Of a DNA stretch of 64,000 nt, positions 1 through 9,167 are shown piece by piece. Every line of letters begins with the position of its first letter. Position 1 is the stretch's first letter. The DNA is taken from NCBI RefSeq assembly GCF_004337475.1, contig NZ_SJZJ01000006.1, positions 91,968 to 155,967 on the forward strand, given 5' to 3'. Source of the stretch: Nocardioides jejuensis (GTDB lineage Bacteria; Actinomycetota; Actinomycetes; Propionibacteriales; Nocardioidaceae). The translations under genes were made by a program, and so were the position numbers. Under the pieces are notes generated by a model. It did not search any database. It was not told the origin of the DNA and saw nothing but the letters and a program-made list of their open reading frames with translations.

Positions 1-842
1 CGGGCCTTCTCCCCGGGGGCGGTCTTGAGGGTGACGCGCATCGTCACGACGTCGCCAGCGAGCGCCTCGACGCCCCAGACCTCGGGCTCCTCGATGACGG
101 CGCCGACGAACGACGGGTCCTCCCAGACCTCGTGCGCGACCGACCGCAGTACGTCGCGGACGTGGTCCAGGTCGGCGTCGTAGCCCACCCCGATGTCCAG
201 CACGGTGCGGGCCCAGTTCTGGCTCATGTTGCCGACCCGGAGGATCTCGCCGTTGCGGACGTACCAGACCGTGCCGTGCACGTCGCGGAGCCGGGTGACG
301 CGCAGGCCCACCGCCTCGATCGTGCCCACGGCGGTGCCGAGGTCGACGGAGTCGCCGACGCCGTACTGGTCCTCGAAGATCATGAACATGCCCGAGATGT
401 AGTCCTTGACCAGGCTCTGGGCGCCGAAGCCGATGGCGAGGCCGACGACACCGGCGCTGGCGATGATCGGGCCGATCGGGAAGCCGAGTTCGCCGATCGC
501 CATCAGCGTGACCACGAAGACGATCACGGTCGTCGCGATGCTCAGCATCATCGATCCCATGGTGCGGGCGCGGACCTGGCGGCGTTCGTTGAGCGGGCCG
601 CTGGCGATCCGCGCGACCATGCGGTTGATCAGGCGACCGACGAGCCAGCGGATGAGCAGGCCGCCGACGATCAGGACCAGGATCGCGAGAGGCCGCCCGA
701 CGAACACGGTCGCGAGATCGGCTGTCGATGCGTCGTGCGTCCAGCGCCAGGCCAGACGGCACGCGATGCCGTCCTTGCTGCCGCACGGAGAGGCGGCGCT
801 CGCGAGGTGGATCGGACTGGCCAGGGTGGTGCTGAGCGACAT
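1..842 (-). CDS. MscS-family mechanosensitive channel (partial)
   Basis: Small-conductance mechanosensitive ion channel of the inner membrane, which releases solutes on hypo-osmotic shock. The ATG is at 842 and 280 codons are visible; the C-terminus runs off the left edge. A hydrophobic segment (FVGRPLAILVLIVGGLLI) begins near residue 48. The pore helix and beta domain are recognisable: a Gly/Ala-rich stretch (IASAGVVGLAIGFGAQSLVK) leads into DYISGMFMIFEDQYGVGDSV, the classical MscS signature, followed by VRNGEI and a C-terminal alpha/beta part. The gene is divergent from the small membrane gene at 903, with a 60-bp gap. Family assignment is firm; the ion or osmolyte preference cannot be read from sequence. 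Confidence 0.93.
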   Translation of the reverse strand, partial: MSLSTTLASPIHLASAASPCGSKDGIACRLAWRWTHDASTADLATVFVGRPLAILVLIVGGLLIRWLVGRLINRMVARIASGPLNERRQVRARTMGSMMLSIATTVIVFVVTLMAIGELGFPIGPIIASAGVVGLAIGFGAQSLVKDYISGMFMIFEDQYGVGDSVDLGTAVGTIEAVGLRVTRLRDVHGTVWYVRNGEILRVGNMSQNWARTVLDIGVGYDADLDHVRDVLRSVAHEVWEDPSFVGAVIEEPEVWGVEALAGDVVTMRVTLKTAPGEKA

Positions 843-889
843 GGGGACGAGGCTACGGGCACTGCTCACGCCACCACGCCCGGGCCCGA

Positions 890-895
890 TATGCT
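890..895 (+). promoter_or_regulatory. -10 box of a likely leaderless mRNA
   Basis: TATGCT ends 7 nt before the GTG at 903, so transcription probably begins at or next to the start codon. No Shine-Dalgarno sequence lies before this GTG, which fits. No convincing -35 was found. Confidence 0.45.
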
Positions 896-902
896 GACGC
901 GC

Positions 903-1175
903 GTGAACATCCTGACCCTTCCGCTCGTGGTCCCGCAGGGCTGGGCCGAGCACACCGACGTCGACGGCCTCCGTGCGCTCCTGGTCTTCATCGCCTACCC
1001 GGCGGGCCTCTTCGCGCTGATCGTCCTGCTGGTTCTCCTCCCGCGCCTGATCAAGGGCGGTGCCTCGGCTGGCACCGAGAGCGAGTGGTTCGGCGGCCCG
1101 CGCAAGTCGGGCGACGAGCTCGCTGGTCCCGATGGTGAGGACTCGAAGGCAGGCGGCGCCGGTGCCCGCTGGTGA
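903..1175 (+). CDS. Small single-pass membrane protein, unknown function
   Basis: Protein of 90 aa starting at GTG 903, chosen because a TATGCT box sits 7 nt upstream and because the amphipathic start and membrane segment follow directly. One transmembrane helix (ALLVFIAYPAGLFALIVLLV) spans roughly residues 25-47. It is followed by a basic stop-transfer (PRLIKGG) and a Gly/Asp/Glu-rich cytosolic tail. Its 3' end overlaps the start region of the DUF5130 gene in another frame, so the two are probably co-transcribed. No catalytic motif is visible and no function is assigned. Confidence 0.7.
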   Translation: MNILTLPLVVPQGWAEHTDVDGLRALLVFIAYPAGLFALIVLLVLLPRLIKGGASAGTESEWFGGPRKSGDELAGPDGEDSKAGGAGARW

Positions 1176-1524
1176 CTCCTTCAGCCGCCAGGAGCGGCTG
1201 AGCATCGCTGAGGCGATCCGCAAGGCGGAGCTTCGCTCGCGGATGGAGATCACGGCGTACGTCGGGGCTGCCGAGGGCGACCCGCGTGCCTTCGCCACGC
1301 AGCTGCACAACACCCTCGCGGCGCCGACGCGCTCGCTGGTGATCATGGTCGACCCGGCGCAGCGTGCGTTGGAGATCGTGACCGGCGGCTGGGTGCGCGA
1401 GCGCCTCTCCGACGAGCAGGTGCAGCTGACCGCGCTCGAGATGCAGCTGGCGTTCGCCGAGGGTGACCTCGCCGGCGGCCTGGTGCGCGGCATCGGTGCG
1501 CTCGCCGACCGCGCCACCGCCTGA
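1132..1524 (+). CDS. DUF5130-like protein
   Basis: Protein of 130 aa from ATG 1132; GTG 1135 and GTG 1162 are possible alternatives and no ribosome site separates them. It resembles the actinobacterial DUF5130 family (TPM-like fold): SFSRQERLSIAEAIRKAE opens the domain, SLVIMVDPAQRALEIVTGG forms the central beta-helix unit, and GGLVRGIGALADRA closes it. It is soluble with no signal peptide. It overlaps the preceding small membrane gene by about 40 nt, so translation may be coupled. A strong terminator follows 16 nt after the stop. The family has no established biochemical role. Confidence 0.65.
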   Translation: MVRTRRQAAPVPAGDSFSRQERLSIAEAIRKAELRSRMEITAYVGAAEGDPRAFATQLHNTLAAPTRSLVIMVDPAQRALEIVTGGWVRERLSDEQVQLTALEMQLAFAEGDLAGGLVRGIGALADRATA

Positions 1525-1540
1525 TCCACAGACACGCACG

Positions 1541-1571
1541 AAGGGCCCCGACCTGCTGGTCGGGGCCCTTT
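1541..1571 (+). terminator. Intrinsic terminator after the DUF5130 gene
   Basis: A 13-bp perfect GC-rich stem (AAGGGCCCCGACC / GGTCGGGGCCCTT) with the tetraloop TGCT, followed by a short T stretch. Confidence 0.85.
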
Positions 1572-1581
1572 CGTCGTACGC

Positions 1582-1682
1582 CGAAACCCGGGTTTTGACG
1601 CCTTGAGTCCCGGATTTTGGCGCCGAGACCCGGGACTCAACTCGCCAAGACCCGGGTTTCGACGCGTCAAAACCCGGGTCTC
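1582..1682. repeat. Array of five CCCGG(G/A) cores at about 22-bp spacing
   Basis: Palindromic CCCGGG cores (CCCGGA in one unit) begin at 1587, 1609, 1629, 1651 and 1673, giving spacings of 22, 20, 22 and 22 bp. Each core is flanked by A/G-rich sequence on the left and T-rich sequence then GACGC or close variants on the right, and some units are inverted. The last two units form a near-perfect 36-bp palindrome at 1647-1682. The array fills the gap between the terminator at 1571 and the 3' end of pepN. A second array of the same family lies at 32952-33012. Confidence 0.75.
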
Positions 1683-1691
1683 GGCGAACTG

Positions 1692-4250
1692 TCAGCTGGC
1701 GTCGCGCACCTGCGCTGCGAGCGCCCGGGCGAGGTCAGCGCGACCCTCGCGGACGTAGCGCACCGCGGCGGGGTTGACCCCGTCGGAGGCGTCGAGCCAG
1801 GTGTCGACCTTCGCCAGCGTCTCCGCGGTCGGGTTGGCCCGCGGGAAGCAGAGCTCGAGCGCGAGGCGCGCCAGCCAGACCGTGCGGGTCTCCAGGATCG
1901 TGCCGGCGATCTCGAGATACCGGTCGACGTACGGCGCGAGGAGCTCGGCCTGACCCGCGACCTGGAACGCAGCGCACGTGCGGCGAGCGGTCTCGTTCGG
2001 GGTGTCGTTGTCGACGACGCCGATCTGCCAGGCGCGCTCCTTGGCCTCCGCCGTCGGGATCGCGGCGCGGGCGCCGGATGCGGCCTCCTGGCCGGTGATC
2101 GTGGCGTCCTGCGCGAGCTCGGCGTCGATCTCGGCATCGCCGATGCGACCGCCCGCGGCGAGCGAGGAGATCAGTGCCCAGCGCAGGTCCTGCGAGACGT
2201 CGAGTCCCTCGACCGTGTGCGAACCCGCCAGCAGCGAGGCCACCCAGTCGAGCGCGTAGTCGGTGTTCGGCGACGCGGCGAAGGCCCGGACGAGGGCGAG
2301 CTGGTGGTCGCTGCCCGGCTCGGCCTTGCTGACCAGACCCCGGAGCCCGTTGGACCAGATCTCCTTGAGCGTGTCCCGGTTGGTGCCCGGCGCGGAGAAG
2401 AGGTCGACGGACGACTTGGCGTAGCCGAGCAGCGCGCCGACCGCGGTCAGGTCGCTCTCGGTGCCGACACCCTGGAGGACGAGGGCGACGAAGTCGGTCG
2501 CCCGCATCTCCGCGTCGCGCGTCATATCCCACGCGGCACCCCAGCACAGGGCCCGGGCGAGCGAGTCGTCGAGCTTGTCGATGTGCGCGACCAGCGTCTC
2601 CAGTGAACGCGGGTCCAGGCGGATCTTGGCGTACGTCAGGTCGTCGTCGTTGAGCAGCACGAGGTCGGGCTGCTGCTGGCCGACCAGCTCGGCGACGTCC
2701 GTGGACGCGCCCGCGATGTCGGTCTCCACCTGCGAACGGCGCACGAGGCGGCCGTCGACCAGGTCGTAGAGGCCGACGCGGATCCGGTGGCGACGCAGGG
2801 TCGGGTAGTCCGCAGCCGCCGTCTGCTGCACCGCGAACGACGTGAACGCGCCGTCCTCGCCCACGGCAAACGCAGCCGAGAGCGTGTTGACGCCCGAGGT
2901 CTGCAGCCACTCCTCGGCCCAGCCGTCGAGCTGACGACCGGACGCCGATTCCAGGGCGCCGAGCAGGTCGGTGAACTCGGAGTTCGAGAAGGCGTGCTTC
3001 TGGAAGTACGCCCGCAGGCCCGCGAGGAACGGCTCCTCGCCGACCCAGTGCACGAGCTGCTTCAGCGTCGAGGCGCCCTTGGCGTAGGTGATGCCGTCGA
3101 AGTTCTGCTCGACGGCCTCGAGGTCGTGGTTGTCGGCCGCGATCGGGTGCGTCGAGGGGAGCTGATCCTGGCGGTAGGCCCAGTTCTTGCGCGCGTTGGT
3201 GAAGCCGGTCCAGGCGTCGGCGTACTTCGTGGTCGCCTTGGCAGCGGCGTGGTGCGAGGCCCACTCGGCGAACGACTCGTTGAGCCAGAGGTCGTCCCAC
3301 CACTTCATCGTCACGAGGTCGCCGAACCACATGTGCGCCATCTCGTGCAGGATCGTGTTGGCCCGCTGCTCGTAGAACGCCTTGGTCTGGCGCGAGCGCG
3401 GCAGGTACTCGTCGCGGAACGTCACGCAACCGGCGTTCTCCATCGCGCCCATGTTGTATTCGGGCACGAAGAGCTGGTCGTACTTGCCGAACGGGTACGG
3501 GAAGGCGAACGCCTCCTCGAAGAAGCCGAAGCCCTGCTTGGTGATCTCGATGATCTCGTCGCTGTCGAGGTGCTCGATGAGCGACTGGCGGCAGAAGACG
3601 CCGAGCGGGATCTCGCCGTGCGCGCCCGCGTAGACGTCGCGGACCTCGTGGTACTCACCGGCGACGAGCGCGGTGATGTACGTCGACATCCGCACCGTCT
3701 CCGCGAACTCCCAGCGCGCGACGCCCTCGGACACGGCGACCGGCGCGGGCGTGGGGGAGTTGGAGGTGACGGACCACGAGGCCGGGGCGGTCACGTGGAA
3801 GGTGAAGACCGACTTCAGGTCCGGCTGCTCGAACGTGCAGTAGACGCGACGCGCGTCCGGCACCTCGAACTGCGTGTACAGGTAGACGCGACCATCGGCC
3901 GGGTCGACGAAGCGGTGCAGGCCCTCGCCGCTGCGCGAGTAGGCCAGGTCGGCCTTGACCACGAGCTCGTTGGACGCAGCGAGGCCGGACAGCGCGATAC
4001 GGGAGTCGGCATACGCCGTCGAGGGGTCGATCGCCGTGCCGTTGAGCGTGATCTCGTGGATCGTGCTCGCGCCGACCAGGTCGGCGAAGGTCTCCGCGCC
4101 GGGCTGGGTGCAGCTGAAGCGGATGGTCGTCGTGCTGGCGAAGGTGGTCTCGGACTCGCCGCTCAGATCGAGCTCGACGAGGTAGGACGCGACGTCGAGG
4201 AGGGCAGCGCGGGTGGCCGCCTCCTCGCGGGTGAGGTTGGTTCCGGGCAT
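1692..4250 (-). CDS. pepN: Aminopeptidase N (M1 zinc metallopeptidase)
   Basis: Cytosolic M1 aminopeptidase of 852 aa that removes N-terminal residues from peptides, including products of ATP-dependent proteolysis. The start at 4250 gives MPGTNLTREEA, the conserved opening of actinobacterial PepN; an in-frame ATG at 4259 is possible. Visible motifs are the substrate-binding GAMEN at residues 268-272, and the zinc site HEMAH at 302-306 with the third ligand Glu in NESFAEW about 19 residues on. The C-terminal half is the helical ERAP1-like domain. Length is normal for the family. The open frame continues far upstream across two genes on the other strand, but that extension is antisense noise. 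Confidence 0.97.
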   Translation of the reverse strand: MPGTNLTREEAATRAALLDVASYLVELDLSGESETTFASTTTIRFSCTQPGAETFADLVGASTIHEITLNGTAIDPSTAYADSRIALSGLAASNELVVKADLAYSRSGEGLHRFVDPADGRVYLYTQFEVPDARRVYCTFEQPDLKSVFTFHVTAPASWSVTSNSPTPAPVAVSEGVARWEFAETVRMSTYITALVAGEYHEVRDVYAGAHGEIPLGVFCRQSLIEHLDSDEIIEITKQGFGFFEEAFAFPYPFGKYDQLFVPEYNMGAMENAGCVTFRDEYLPRSRQTKAFYEQRANTILHEMAHMWFGDLVTMKWWDDLWLNESFAEWASHHAAAKATTKYADAWTGFTNARKNWAYRQDQLPSTHPIAADNHDLEAVEQNFDGITYAKGASTLKQLVHWVGEEPFLAGLRAYFQKHAFSNSEFTDLLGALESASGRQLDGWAEEWLQTSGVNTLSAAFAVGEDGAFTSFAVQQTAAADYPTLRRHRIRVGLYDLVDGRLVRRSQVETDIAGASTDVAELVGQQQPDLVLLNDDDLTYAKIRLDPRSLETLVAHIDKLDDSLARALCWGAAWDMTRDAEMRATDFVALVLQGVGTESDLTAVGALLGYAKSSVDLFSAPGTNRDTLKEIWSNGLRGLVSKAEPGSDHQLALVRAFAASPNTDYALDWVASLLAGSHTVEGLDVSQDLRWALISSLAAGGRIGDAEIDAELAQDATITGQEAASGARAAIPTAEAKERAWQIGVVDNDTPNETARRTCAAFQVAGQAELLAPYVDRYLEIAGTILETRTVWLARLALELCFPRANPTAETLAKVDTWLDASDGVNPAAVRYVREGRADLARALAAQVRDAS

Positions 4251-4313
4251 GTCGGCCATCCAATCACCCGGCCCCAGCCGCGCGGCACCCCGGAGCGCCG
4301 TCGATACTGAAGC

Positions 4314-5684
4314 GTGACCAGCGCGCCCGCCGACCCACACGCCTCCCGGCACGTCATCCCTCTGCGGGAGGCGACGAAGGCATGGGGTCTCGTGGCCCTG
4401 CAGACGTTCGGTGGCCCCGCCGGCCAGATCGCTGTCATGCAGCGCACCCTCGTGGACGAACGGCGCTGGCTCGGCGAGAAGCGGTTCCTCCACGCGCTCT
4501 CCTACTGCATGCTCCTGCCCGGCCCGGAGGCGCAGCAGCTCGCGATCTACACCGGCTGGCTGCTCAACGGATGGGTCGGCGGACTCATCGCCGGCATCCT
4601 CTTCGTGCTGCCCGGGGTGGTCGCGCTGCTCGGCCTCTCCTGGTTGTACGCCGCTCACGGCGACGCCACCCTCGTCGCCGGGGTCTTCGCGGGTCTGGCG
4701 CCGGCCGTCCTCGCGATCGTGCTGCAGGCCGTGCTCCGGGTCGGCGGTCGCGCGCTGGCGACCCGTTTCCTCGTCGGGATGGCGGTGGCGGCATTCGTCG
4801 CCCTTGCGGCGTTCGGGGTGCCGTTCCCCCTGGTGGTGCTGGGCGCGGGTGTCGTCGGCTGGCTGGTGCACCGGCGTCGGCCCGACCTCGTCGTCGGTGG
4901 CGGGCACAAGGCGTCCGGCAACGACGGACCGGCGCCGCTGATCCCCGATGACGCGTTGCACCACGCAGCACCGTCCTGGCGCCGCAACCTCGCGATCGTC
5001 GTGGGCGGTGCGGTCATCTGGGCCGTGCCGGTCGCGCTGGCCGCAGCGATATTCGGGCGCCACTCCATCTATGTCGACGAGGGTTTGTTCTTCGGCGGCA
5101 CGGCGCTGGTCACTTTCGGTGGCGCGTACGCCGTCCTGGCGTTCGTCGCGCAGAAGGCGGTGGAGTCCTACGGCTGGCTCTCCGGCACCGACATGGTCAA
5201 GGGGCTCGCGCTCGCGGAGACCACGCCGGGACCCCTGATCATGGTCGTCCAGTACGTCGCGTTCCTCGGCGCGTGGCATTCGCCGGGTGACCTGGCCCCG
5301 TGGCAGGCGGCGCTCATCGCCTCGCTGCTCACGACCTGGGTGACCTTCGTGCCGTGCTTCCTCTTCATCTTCCTCGGTGCGCCGTATGTCGAGCGGCTGC
5401 GCGGCAACGCAGCCCTGTCCGCGGCGTTGACCGGCATCACCGCAGCCGTCGTCGGCGTGATCGCGAACCTGGCGATCTACTTCGCGGTCCACACGCTCTT
5501 CGAGCGGACGCGGACGGTCGCGTCGGGGCCGCTGCACCTGCTTGTGCCGGTCTGGTCGTCCTTTGCCTGGCAGCCGGCCGCGATCGCCGTCGTCGCGCTC
5601 CTGCTCGCGTTCCGCCTGAAGTGGTCGGTCCTGCGGACGCTCGGTGTCTGCGCGGTGCTGGGTCTCGCCCTCCAGCTGACCTGA
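4314..5684 (+). CDS. chrA: Chromate transporter, two-domain ChrA
   Basis: Inner-membrane protein of 456 aa from GTG 4314, with about ten hydrophobic segments. It contains two tandem CHR domains, as in long-chain ChrA. The N-terminal copy shows LQTFGGPAGQIAVM and LLPGPEAQQLAIYTGWLL. The C-terminal copy shows TFGGAYAVLAFVAQ and TTPGPLIMVVQYVAFLG. A charged cytosolic linker (VHRRRPDLVVGG and following) lies between them. Characterised relatives expel chromate by an ion-coupled mechanism; substrate here is inferred from family only. It stands alone, divergent from pepN, without a chrB-type regulator beside it. Confidence 0.9.
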   Translation: MTSAPADPHASRHVIPLREATKAWGLVALQTFGGPAGQIAVMQRTLVDERRWLGEKRFLHALSYCMLLPGPEAQQLAIYTGWLLNGWVGGLIAGILFVLPGVVALLGLSWLYAAHGDATLVAGVFAGLAPAVLAIVLQAVLRVGGRALATRFLVGMAVAAFVALAAFGVPFPLVVLGAGVVGWLVHRRRPDLVVGGGHKASGNDGPAPLIPDDALHHAAPSWRRNLAIVVGGAVIWAVPVALAAAIFGRHSIYVDEGLFFGGTALVTFGGAYAVLAFVAQKAVESYGWLSGTDMVKGLALAETTPGPLIMVVQYVAFLGAWHSPGDLAPWQAALIASLLTTWVTFVPCFLFIFLGAPYVERLRGNAALSAALTGITAAVVGVIANLAIYFAVHTLFERTRTVASGPLHLLVPVWSSFAWQPAAIAVVALLLAFRLKWSVLRTLGVCAVLGLALQLT

Positions 5685-5771
5685 CCCGCTGTGACCCGGC
5701 GCGGACGCCACGCCCCGCGACGGAAAAGTCGACTTTCGACGACCGGGGCGCGCACCATGGGGCAGGTGCGC

Positions 5772-6971
5772 ATGACACGTCTCGGAACCCTTCTGTCCCC
5801 GGTCCTGGCCCTCGGTGTGGCCTCGACCGCCGTTCTCGCCCTGCATCTCGACGCTCAGGTGTCGCCTCTCGCGGCGCCCGCGCCCGGTGCCTCGGGGCAG
5901 CCGGCTGCCGCCTCGGTGCCCCACGGCGTACGCGGCGTGCAGACGGCACTCCCGACCGCGGCCCGCAGCAGCGGGGGCACGGGCGTCATCCGTCCCGGGG
6001 CCTTCTCCCAGGTCGCTGTCACCTGGCGGGGCGATGCGCCCACGGTGCGCGTCAGCACGCACACCCGTGGAGCCTGGACGCCCTGGAGCACCCTCGAGCC
6101 GTTCGAAGACGCCGACCTGGACGAGGGCAACGGCACGCACGGCACGGATCTCGTCGCCGTCGGCCCGTCGGACGCTGTCCGGGTCCGCATCTCGGGAGGC
6201 AGCGGGCGCGACCTGCACGTCGTCACCATCGACCCGGGGCAGACCGACGCGGTGGCGTACGCCGCGAGCACGGTCACCACGGCGACCACCTCGCCGAGCG
6301 CGACGCCGACCTCGATCACCGCGCCGCTGGCCAGCCCCGCGCCGTACACGCCGCCGAGTCACTACGCGCCGAAGCCGGCCATCCTGAACCGCGCGAAGTG
6401 GGGTGCCGACGAGAGCCTGCGCAACGGCGACCCGGAGTACAACCAGGTGATCAAGCAGGTGCACGTCCATCACACGGCGTCGCGCAACGACTACACGATG
6501 GCCGAGGTCCCGGGCCTGATCCGCGGCATGTACTGGTATCACACGCAGTCGCTCGGCTGGAACGACATCGGCTACAACTTCCTGATCGACAGGTTCGGGC
6601 GGCTCTGGGAGGGCCGCCGTGGTGGCTGGGTCACCCACCCCACGCGCGGCGCGCACACGCTCGGGTTCAACTGGGACTCGACCGGCGTCGCCCTGATCGG
6701 CAACTTCGAGAAGAAGGCACCCACCAAGGCCGCGATCACGACGCTGGTCCACTTCGCCGCGTGGAAGCTCGACTACCACCGGATGAAGCCGTCCGGCTGG
6801 GTCACCGTGATCAGCGAAGGCAGCGACCGCTACCCGAAGGGCACCCACGCGCGCCTCCCGGTCATCGACGGCCACCGGCACACCAACGAGACCGCCTGCC
6901 CGGGGAAGTACCTCTTCGCCAAGCTGCCCGACATCCGCACCCGCGCGCAGGCCCGGGCGGACCACTACTGA
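5772..6971 (+). CDS. Secreted N-acetylmuramoyl-L-alanine amidase (Amidase_2/PGRP)
   Basis: Exported zinc amidase of 399 aa predicted to cut the amide bond between MurNAc and the stem peptide of peptidoglycan. The start at ATG 5772 has a purine-rich GGGGCAGG 6 nt upstream; ATG 5757 is an alternative. Residues 1-30 form a signal peptide (LLSPVLALGVASTAVLALHL). An Ala/Pro-rich beta-type region follows, and the Amidase_2/PGRP domain occupies about residues 205-390. Expected zinc ligands are H233 in HVHHTAS, and H368 and C376 in GHRHTNETACPG. It sits between chrA and metG as a single unit; no SH3 or LysM binding domain is evident. Confidence 0.92.
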   Translation: MTRLGTLLSPVLALGVASTAVLALHLDAQVSPLAAPAPGASGQPAAASVPHGVRGVQTALPTAARSSGGTGVIRPGAFSQVAVTWRGDAPTVRVSTHTRGAWTPWSTLEPFEDADLDEGNGTHGTDLVAVGPSDAVRVRISGGSGRDLHVVTIDPGQTDAVAYAASTVTTATTSPSATPTSITAPLASPAPYTPPSHYAPKPAILNRAKWGADESLRNGDPEYNQVIKQVHVHHTASRNDYTMAEVPGLIRGMYWYHTQSLGWNDIGYNFLIDRFGRLWEGRRGGWVTHPTRGAHTLGFNWDSTGVALIGNFEKKAPTKAAITTLVHFAAWKLDYHRMKPSGWVTVISEGSDRYPKGTHARLPVIDGHRHTNETACPGKYLFAKLPDIRTRAQARADHY

Positions 6972-7021
6972 GGCGCGGGTTCATCACCCCGGGCGCGGCG
7001 TGCGGGCCGCCGGCGCCGCAC

Positions 7022-7027
7022 TAGGAT
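7022..7027 (+). promoter_or_regulatory. -10 box of metG (leaderless)
   Basis: TAGGAT ends exactly 7 nt before the metG ATG. There is no Shine-Dalgarno sequence, so a leaderless transcript is likely. Confidence 0.55.
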
Positions 7028-7034
7028 CTGGCCC

Positions 7035-8843
7035 ATGAGCAACGCCCCCTCGCGCAAGGTCCTCAGCGCGGTCGCCTGGCCGTACGCCAACGGTCCCCGC
7101 CACATCGGCCACGTCGCCGGTTTCGGCGTACCGTCCGACGTCTTCAGCCGCTACATGCGGATGGCCGGCCACGACGTGCTCATGGTCTCGGGCTCCGACG
7201 AGCACGGCACGCCGATCCTGATCGCTGCCGACGAGGCGGGCCTGGCCCCGCAGCAGCTCGTCGACCAGAACCACCGGATGATCGTCGAGGACCTCACCTC
7301 GCTCGGCGTCTCCTACGACCTCTACACGCGCACCACCACGCGCAACCACGAGCAGGTCGTCCAGGAGCTCTTCCTCGGCGTCTACGAGAACGGCTACTTC
7401 GTCGAGGAGACGACGTTCGGTGCCATCTCGCCGTCGACCGGTCGCACCCTGCCGGACCGCTACATCGAGGGCATCTGCCCCAACTGCGGTGCCGACGGCG
7501 CGCGCGGCGACCAGTGCGACAACTGTGGCAAGCAGCTCGACCCGCAGGACCTGAAGAACCCGCGCTCGAAGATCAACGGCGAGACGCCGGAGTTCATCGA
7601 GACGCAGCACTTCTTCCTCGACCTGCCGGCGCTGGCAGATGCGCTGGGGGAGTGGCTCGATCAGCGCGAGGCCTCCGGCCTGTGGCGTCCGAACGTCATC
7701 AAGTTCTCCAAGAACATCCTCGACGAGATCCGCCCGCGCGCCATGACGCGCGACATCGACTGGGGCATCACTGTCCCGCTCGACGGGTGGCGCGAGAACC
7801 CGACGAAGAAGCTCTACGTCTGGTTCGACGCGGTCATCGGCTACCTGTCGGCCTCGATCGAGTGGGCGCGTCGTTCGGGCAACCCCGAGGCGTGGCGTGA
7901 CTGGTGGAACGACCCCGAGGCCCTGTCGTACTACTTCATGGGCAAGGACAACATCACCTTCCACAGCCAGATCTGGCCTGCTGAGCTCCTCGCGTACGAC
8001 GGCCGCGGCTCGCGTGGCGGCGCGCCCCGTGAGCTCGGCTCGCTGAACCTGCCGACCGAGGTCGTCTCGTCGGAGTTCCTGACGATGGAGGGCAAGAAGT
8101 TCTCCTCGTCGAAGAAGATCGTCATCTACGTGCGCGACCTGCTCGCGCGCTACCAGGTCGACGCGTTCCGCTACTTCGTCGCCTCCGCGGGCCCGGAGTC
8201 GCAGGACAGCGACTTCACCTGGGCGGAGTTCGTCCGGCGTACGAACGACGAGCTGGTCGCGGGCTGGGGCAACCTGGTCAACCGCACCGCCAACCTGATC
8301 GCGAAGAACTACGGCGAGCTGCCTGCCGCTGGCGAGCTGGAGCCGGTCGACGAGGCCGTCCTGGCCGCGGTGCTCGGCGCCTTCGACACGGTCGGCGACC
8401 TGATCAGCCACCACCGCCAGAAGGCCGCGATCGGCGAGGCGATGCGCGTCGTCGGCGAGGTCAACAAGTACGTCTCCGACCTCGAGCCCTGGAAGCTCAT
8501 GGGTGAGGAGAACGCCGCGCGCCTGGCCACCGTCCTGCACGTCATGGCGCAGTGCGTGGTCGACCTCAACGTGATCCTGTCGCCGTTCATGCCGCACTCG
8601 GCCAACGCGATCGACGCGATCATGGGCGGCGCGGGTGACGTGCAGCCGATGCCGTCGATCGTCGACGTGGACGACCTCGATGGCGGTGCGGGCTACCCGA
8701 TCATCACCGGCGACTACACGACCGCCCGTTCCTGGGGCCGCACGCCGATCGTCTCCGGCACCCCGGTCGAGAAGCCGGCGCCGGTGTTCGTGAAGCTCGA
8801 CCCGGCTGTTGTCGAGGAAGAGCTCGAGCGCCTGAATGGCTGA
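7035..8843 (+). CDS. metG: Methionyl-tRNA synthetase
   Basis: Class I synthetase of 602 aa that charges tRNA-Met. The HIGH-type signature is HIGHVAGFG near residue 24, after the [10 protein letters not shown] opening. A four-cysteine zinc knuckle lies at C148, C151, C161 and C164. The KMSKS loop is replaced by KFSSSK around residues 355-360, as in many actinobacterial MetRS. The anticodon-binding helical domain follows, and no C-terminal EMAP/Trbp111 dimerisation domain is present. The stop overlaps the next gene by 8 nt. Confidence 0.98.
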   Translation: MSNAPSRKVLSAVAWPYANGPRHIGHVAGFGVPSDVFSRYMRMAGHDVLMVSGSDEHGTPILIAADEAGLAPQQLVDQNHRMIVEDLTSLGVSYDLYTRTTTRNHEQVVQELFLGVYENGYFVEETTFGAISPSTGRTLPDRYIEGICPNCGADGARGDQCDNCGKQLDPQDLKNPRSKINGETPEFIETQHFFLDLPALADALGEWLDQREASGLWRPNVIKFSKNILDEIRPRAMTRDIDWGITVPLDGWRENPTKKLYVWFDAVIGYLSASIEWARRSGNPEAWRDWWNDPEALSYYFMGKDNITFHSQIWPAELLAYDGRGSRGGAPRELGSLNLPTEVVSSEFLTMEGKKFSSSKKIVIYVRDLLARYQVDAFRYFVASAGPESQDSDFTWAEFVRRTNDELVAGWGNLVNRTANLIAKNYGELPAAGELEPVDEAVLAAVLGAFDTVGDLISHHRQKAAIGEAMRVVGEVNKYVSDLEPWKLMGEENAARLATVLHVMAQCVVDLNVILSPFMPHSANAIDAIMGGAGDVQPMPSIVDVDDLDGGAGYPIITGDYTTARSWGRTPIVSGTPVEKPAPVFVKLDPAVVEEELERLNG

Positions 8844-9072
8844 CCGCCTGCGCCGCGACGTCCTTCCGCGGTGGTTCGGCTTCCTCTGGGCATTCGTGGC
8901 CGTCACAGCAATCGAGGACCGGCACTGGCCCTTCGCGGCGATGGCCACGCTCCTGGCCGTGGACTACCTGCTGCGGCCGGGTGCGAAGGCACAGCGCTGG
9001 TTGGAACTCGCGGCCGTCGGGTGTGCGGTCGGGTCCTTGAGCCAGCTCATCTGGCGGCACTTCGCGTCGTGA
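8836..9072 (+). CDS. Small two-helix membrane protein, unknown
   Basis: Protein of 78 aa whose ATG overlaps the end of metG by 8 nt, so it is probably translationally coupled. Two hydrophobic stretches ([15 protein letters not shown] and [16 protein letters not shown]) are followed by a weaker third ([18 protein letters not shown]). The N-terminus is basic. No recognised domain. Coupling to metG is a fact of layout and need not reflect a shared function. Confidence 0.7.
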   Translation: MADRLRRDVLPRWFGFLWAFVAVTAIEDRHWPFAAMATLLAVDYLLRPGAKAQRWLELAAVGCAVGSLSQLIWRHFAS

Positions 9073-9092
9073 GTGGGCCTCCCGCCCTCAAC

Positions 9093-9131
9093 GGGTGGGT
9101 TTTCTCGCAGCCCGTGACGAAAAGGCCACCC
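9093..9131 (+). repeat. Imperfect hairpin; member of a dispersed repeat
   Basis: GGGTGG with a following TTTT at 9093-9103 faces GTGACGAAAAGG-CCACCC at 9114-9131. The 17-mer at 9114-9130, read in reverse, matches 63978-63994 at 16 of 17 positions. It could act as a weak terminator for the small gene at 8836. Confidence 0.5.
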
Positions 9132-9155
9132 GCTGATTTCGACGGGGCAGGCCCC

Positions 9156-9161
9156 TAGGCT
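9156..9161 (+). promoter_or_regulatory. -10 box for the gene at 9168
   Basis: TAGGCT ends 6 nt before the GTG start. It supports both that start choice and a leaderless mRNA. Confidence 0.5.
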
Positions 9162-9167
9162 CCCCAC

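Noticed and set aside
1582..1682. Reading the CCCGGG array as a CRISPR array
   Set aside because: Units are only about 22 bp in all with palindromic cores and no separate spacers.
1692..6965. Very long reverse-strand open frame of over 1700 codons containing pepN
   Set aside because: Only the part from 4250 down is PepN. The rest is antisense to chrA and the amidase, Arg/Gly/Asp-rich without domains, a usual artefact of high GC.
6984..8948. Reverse-strand open frame of about 650 codons opposite metG
   Set aside because: metG is unambiguous on the plus strand; the antisense product has no domain and an improbable composition.
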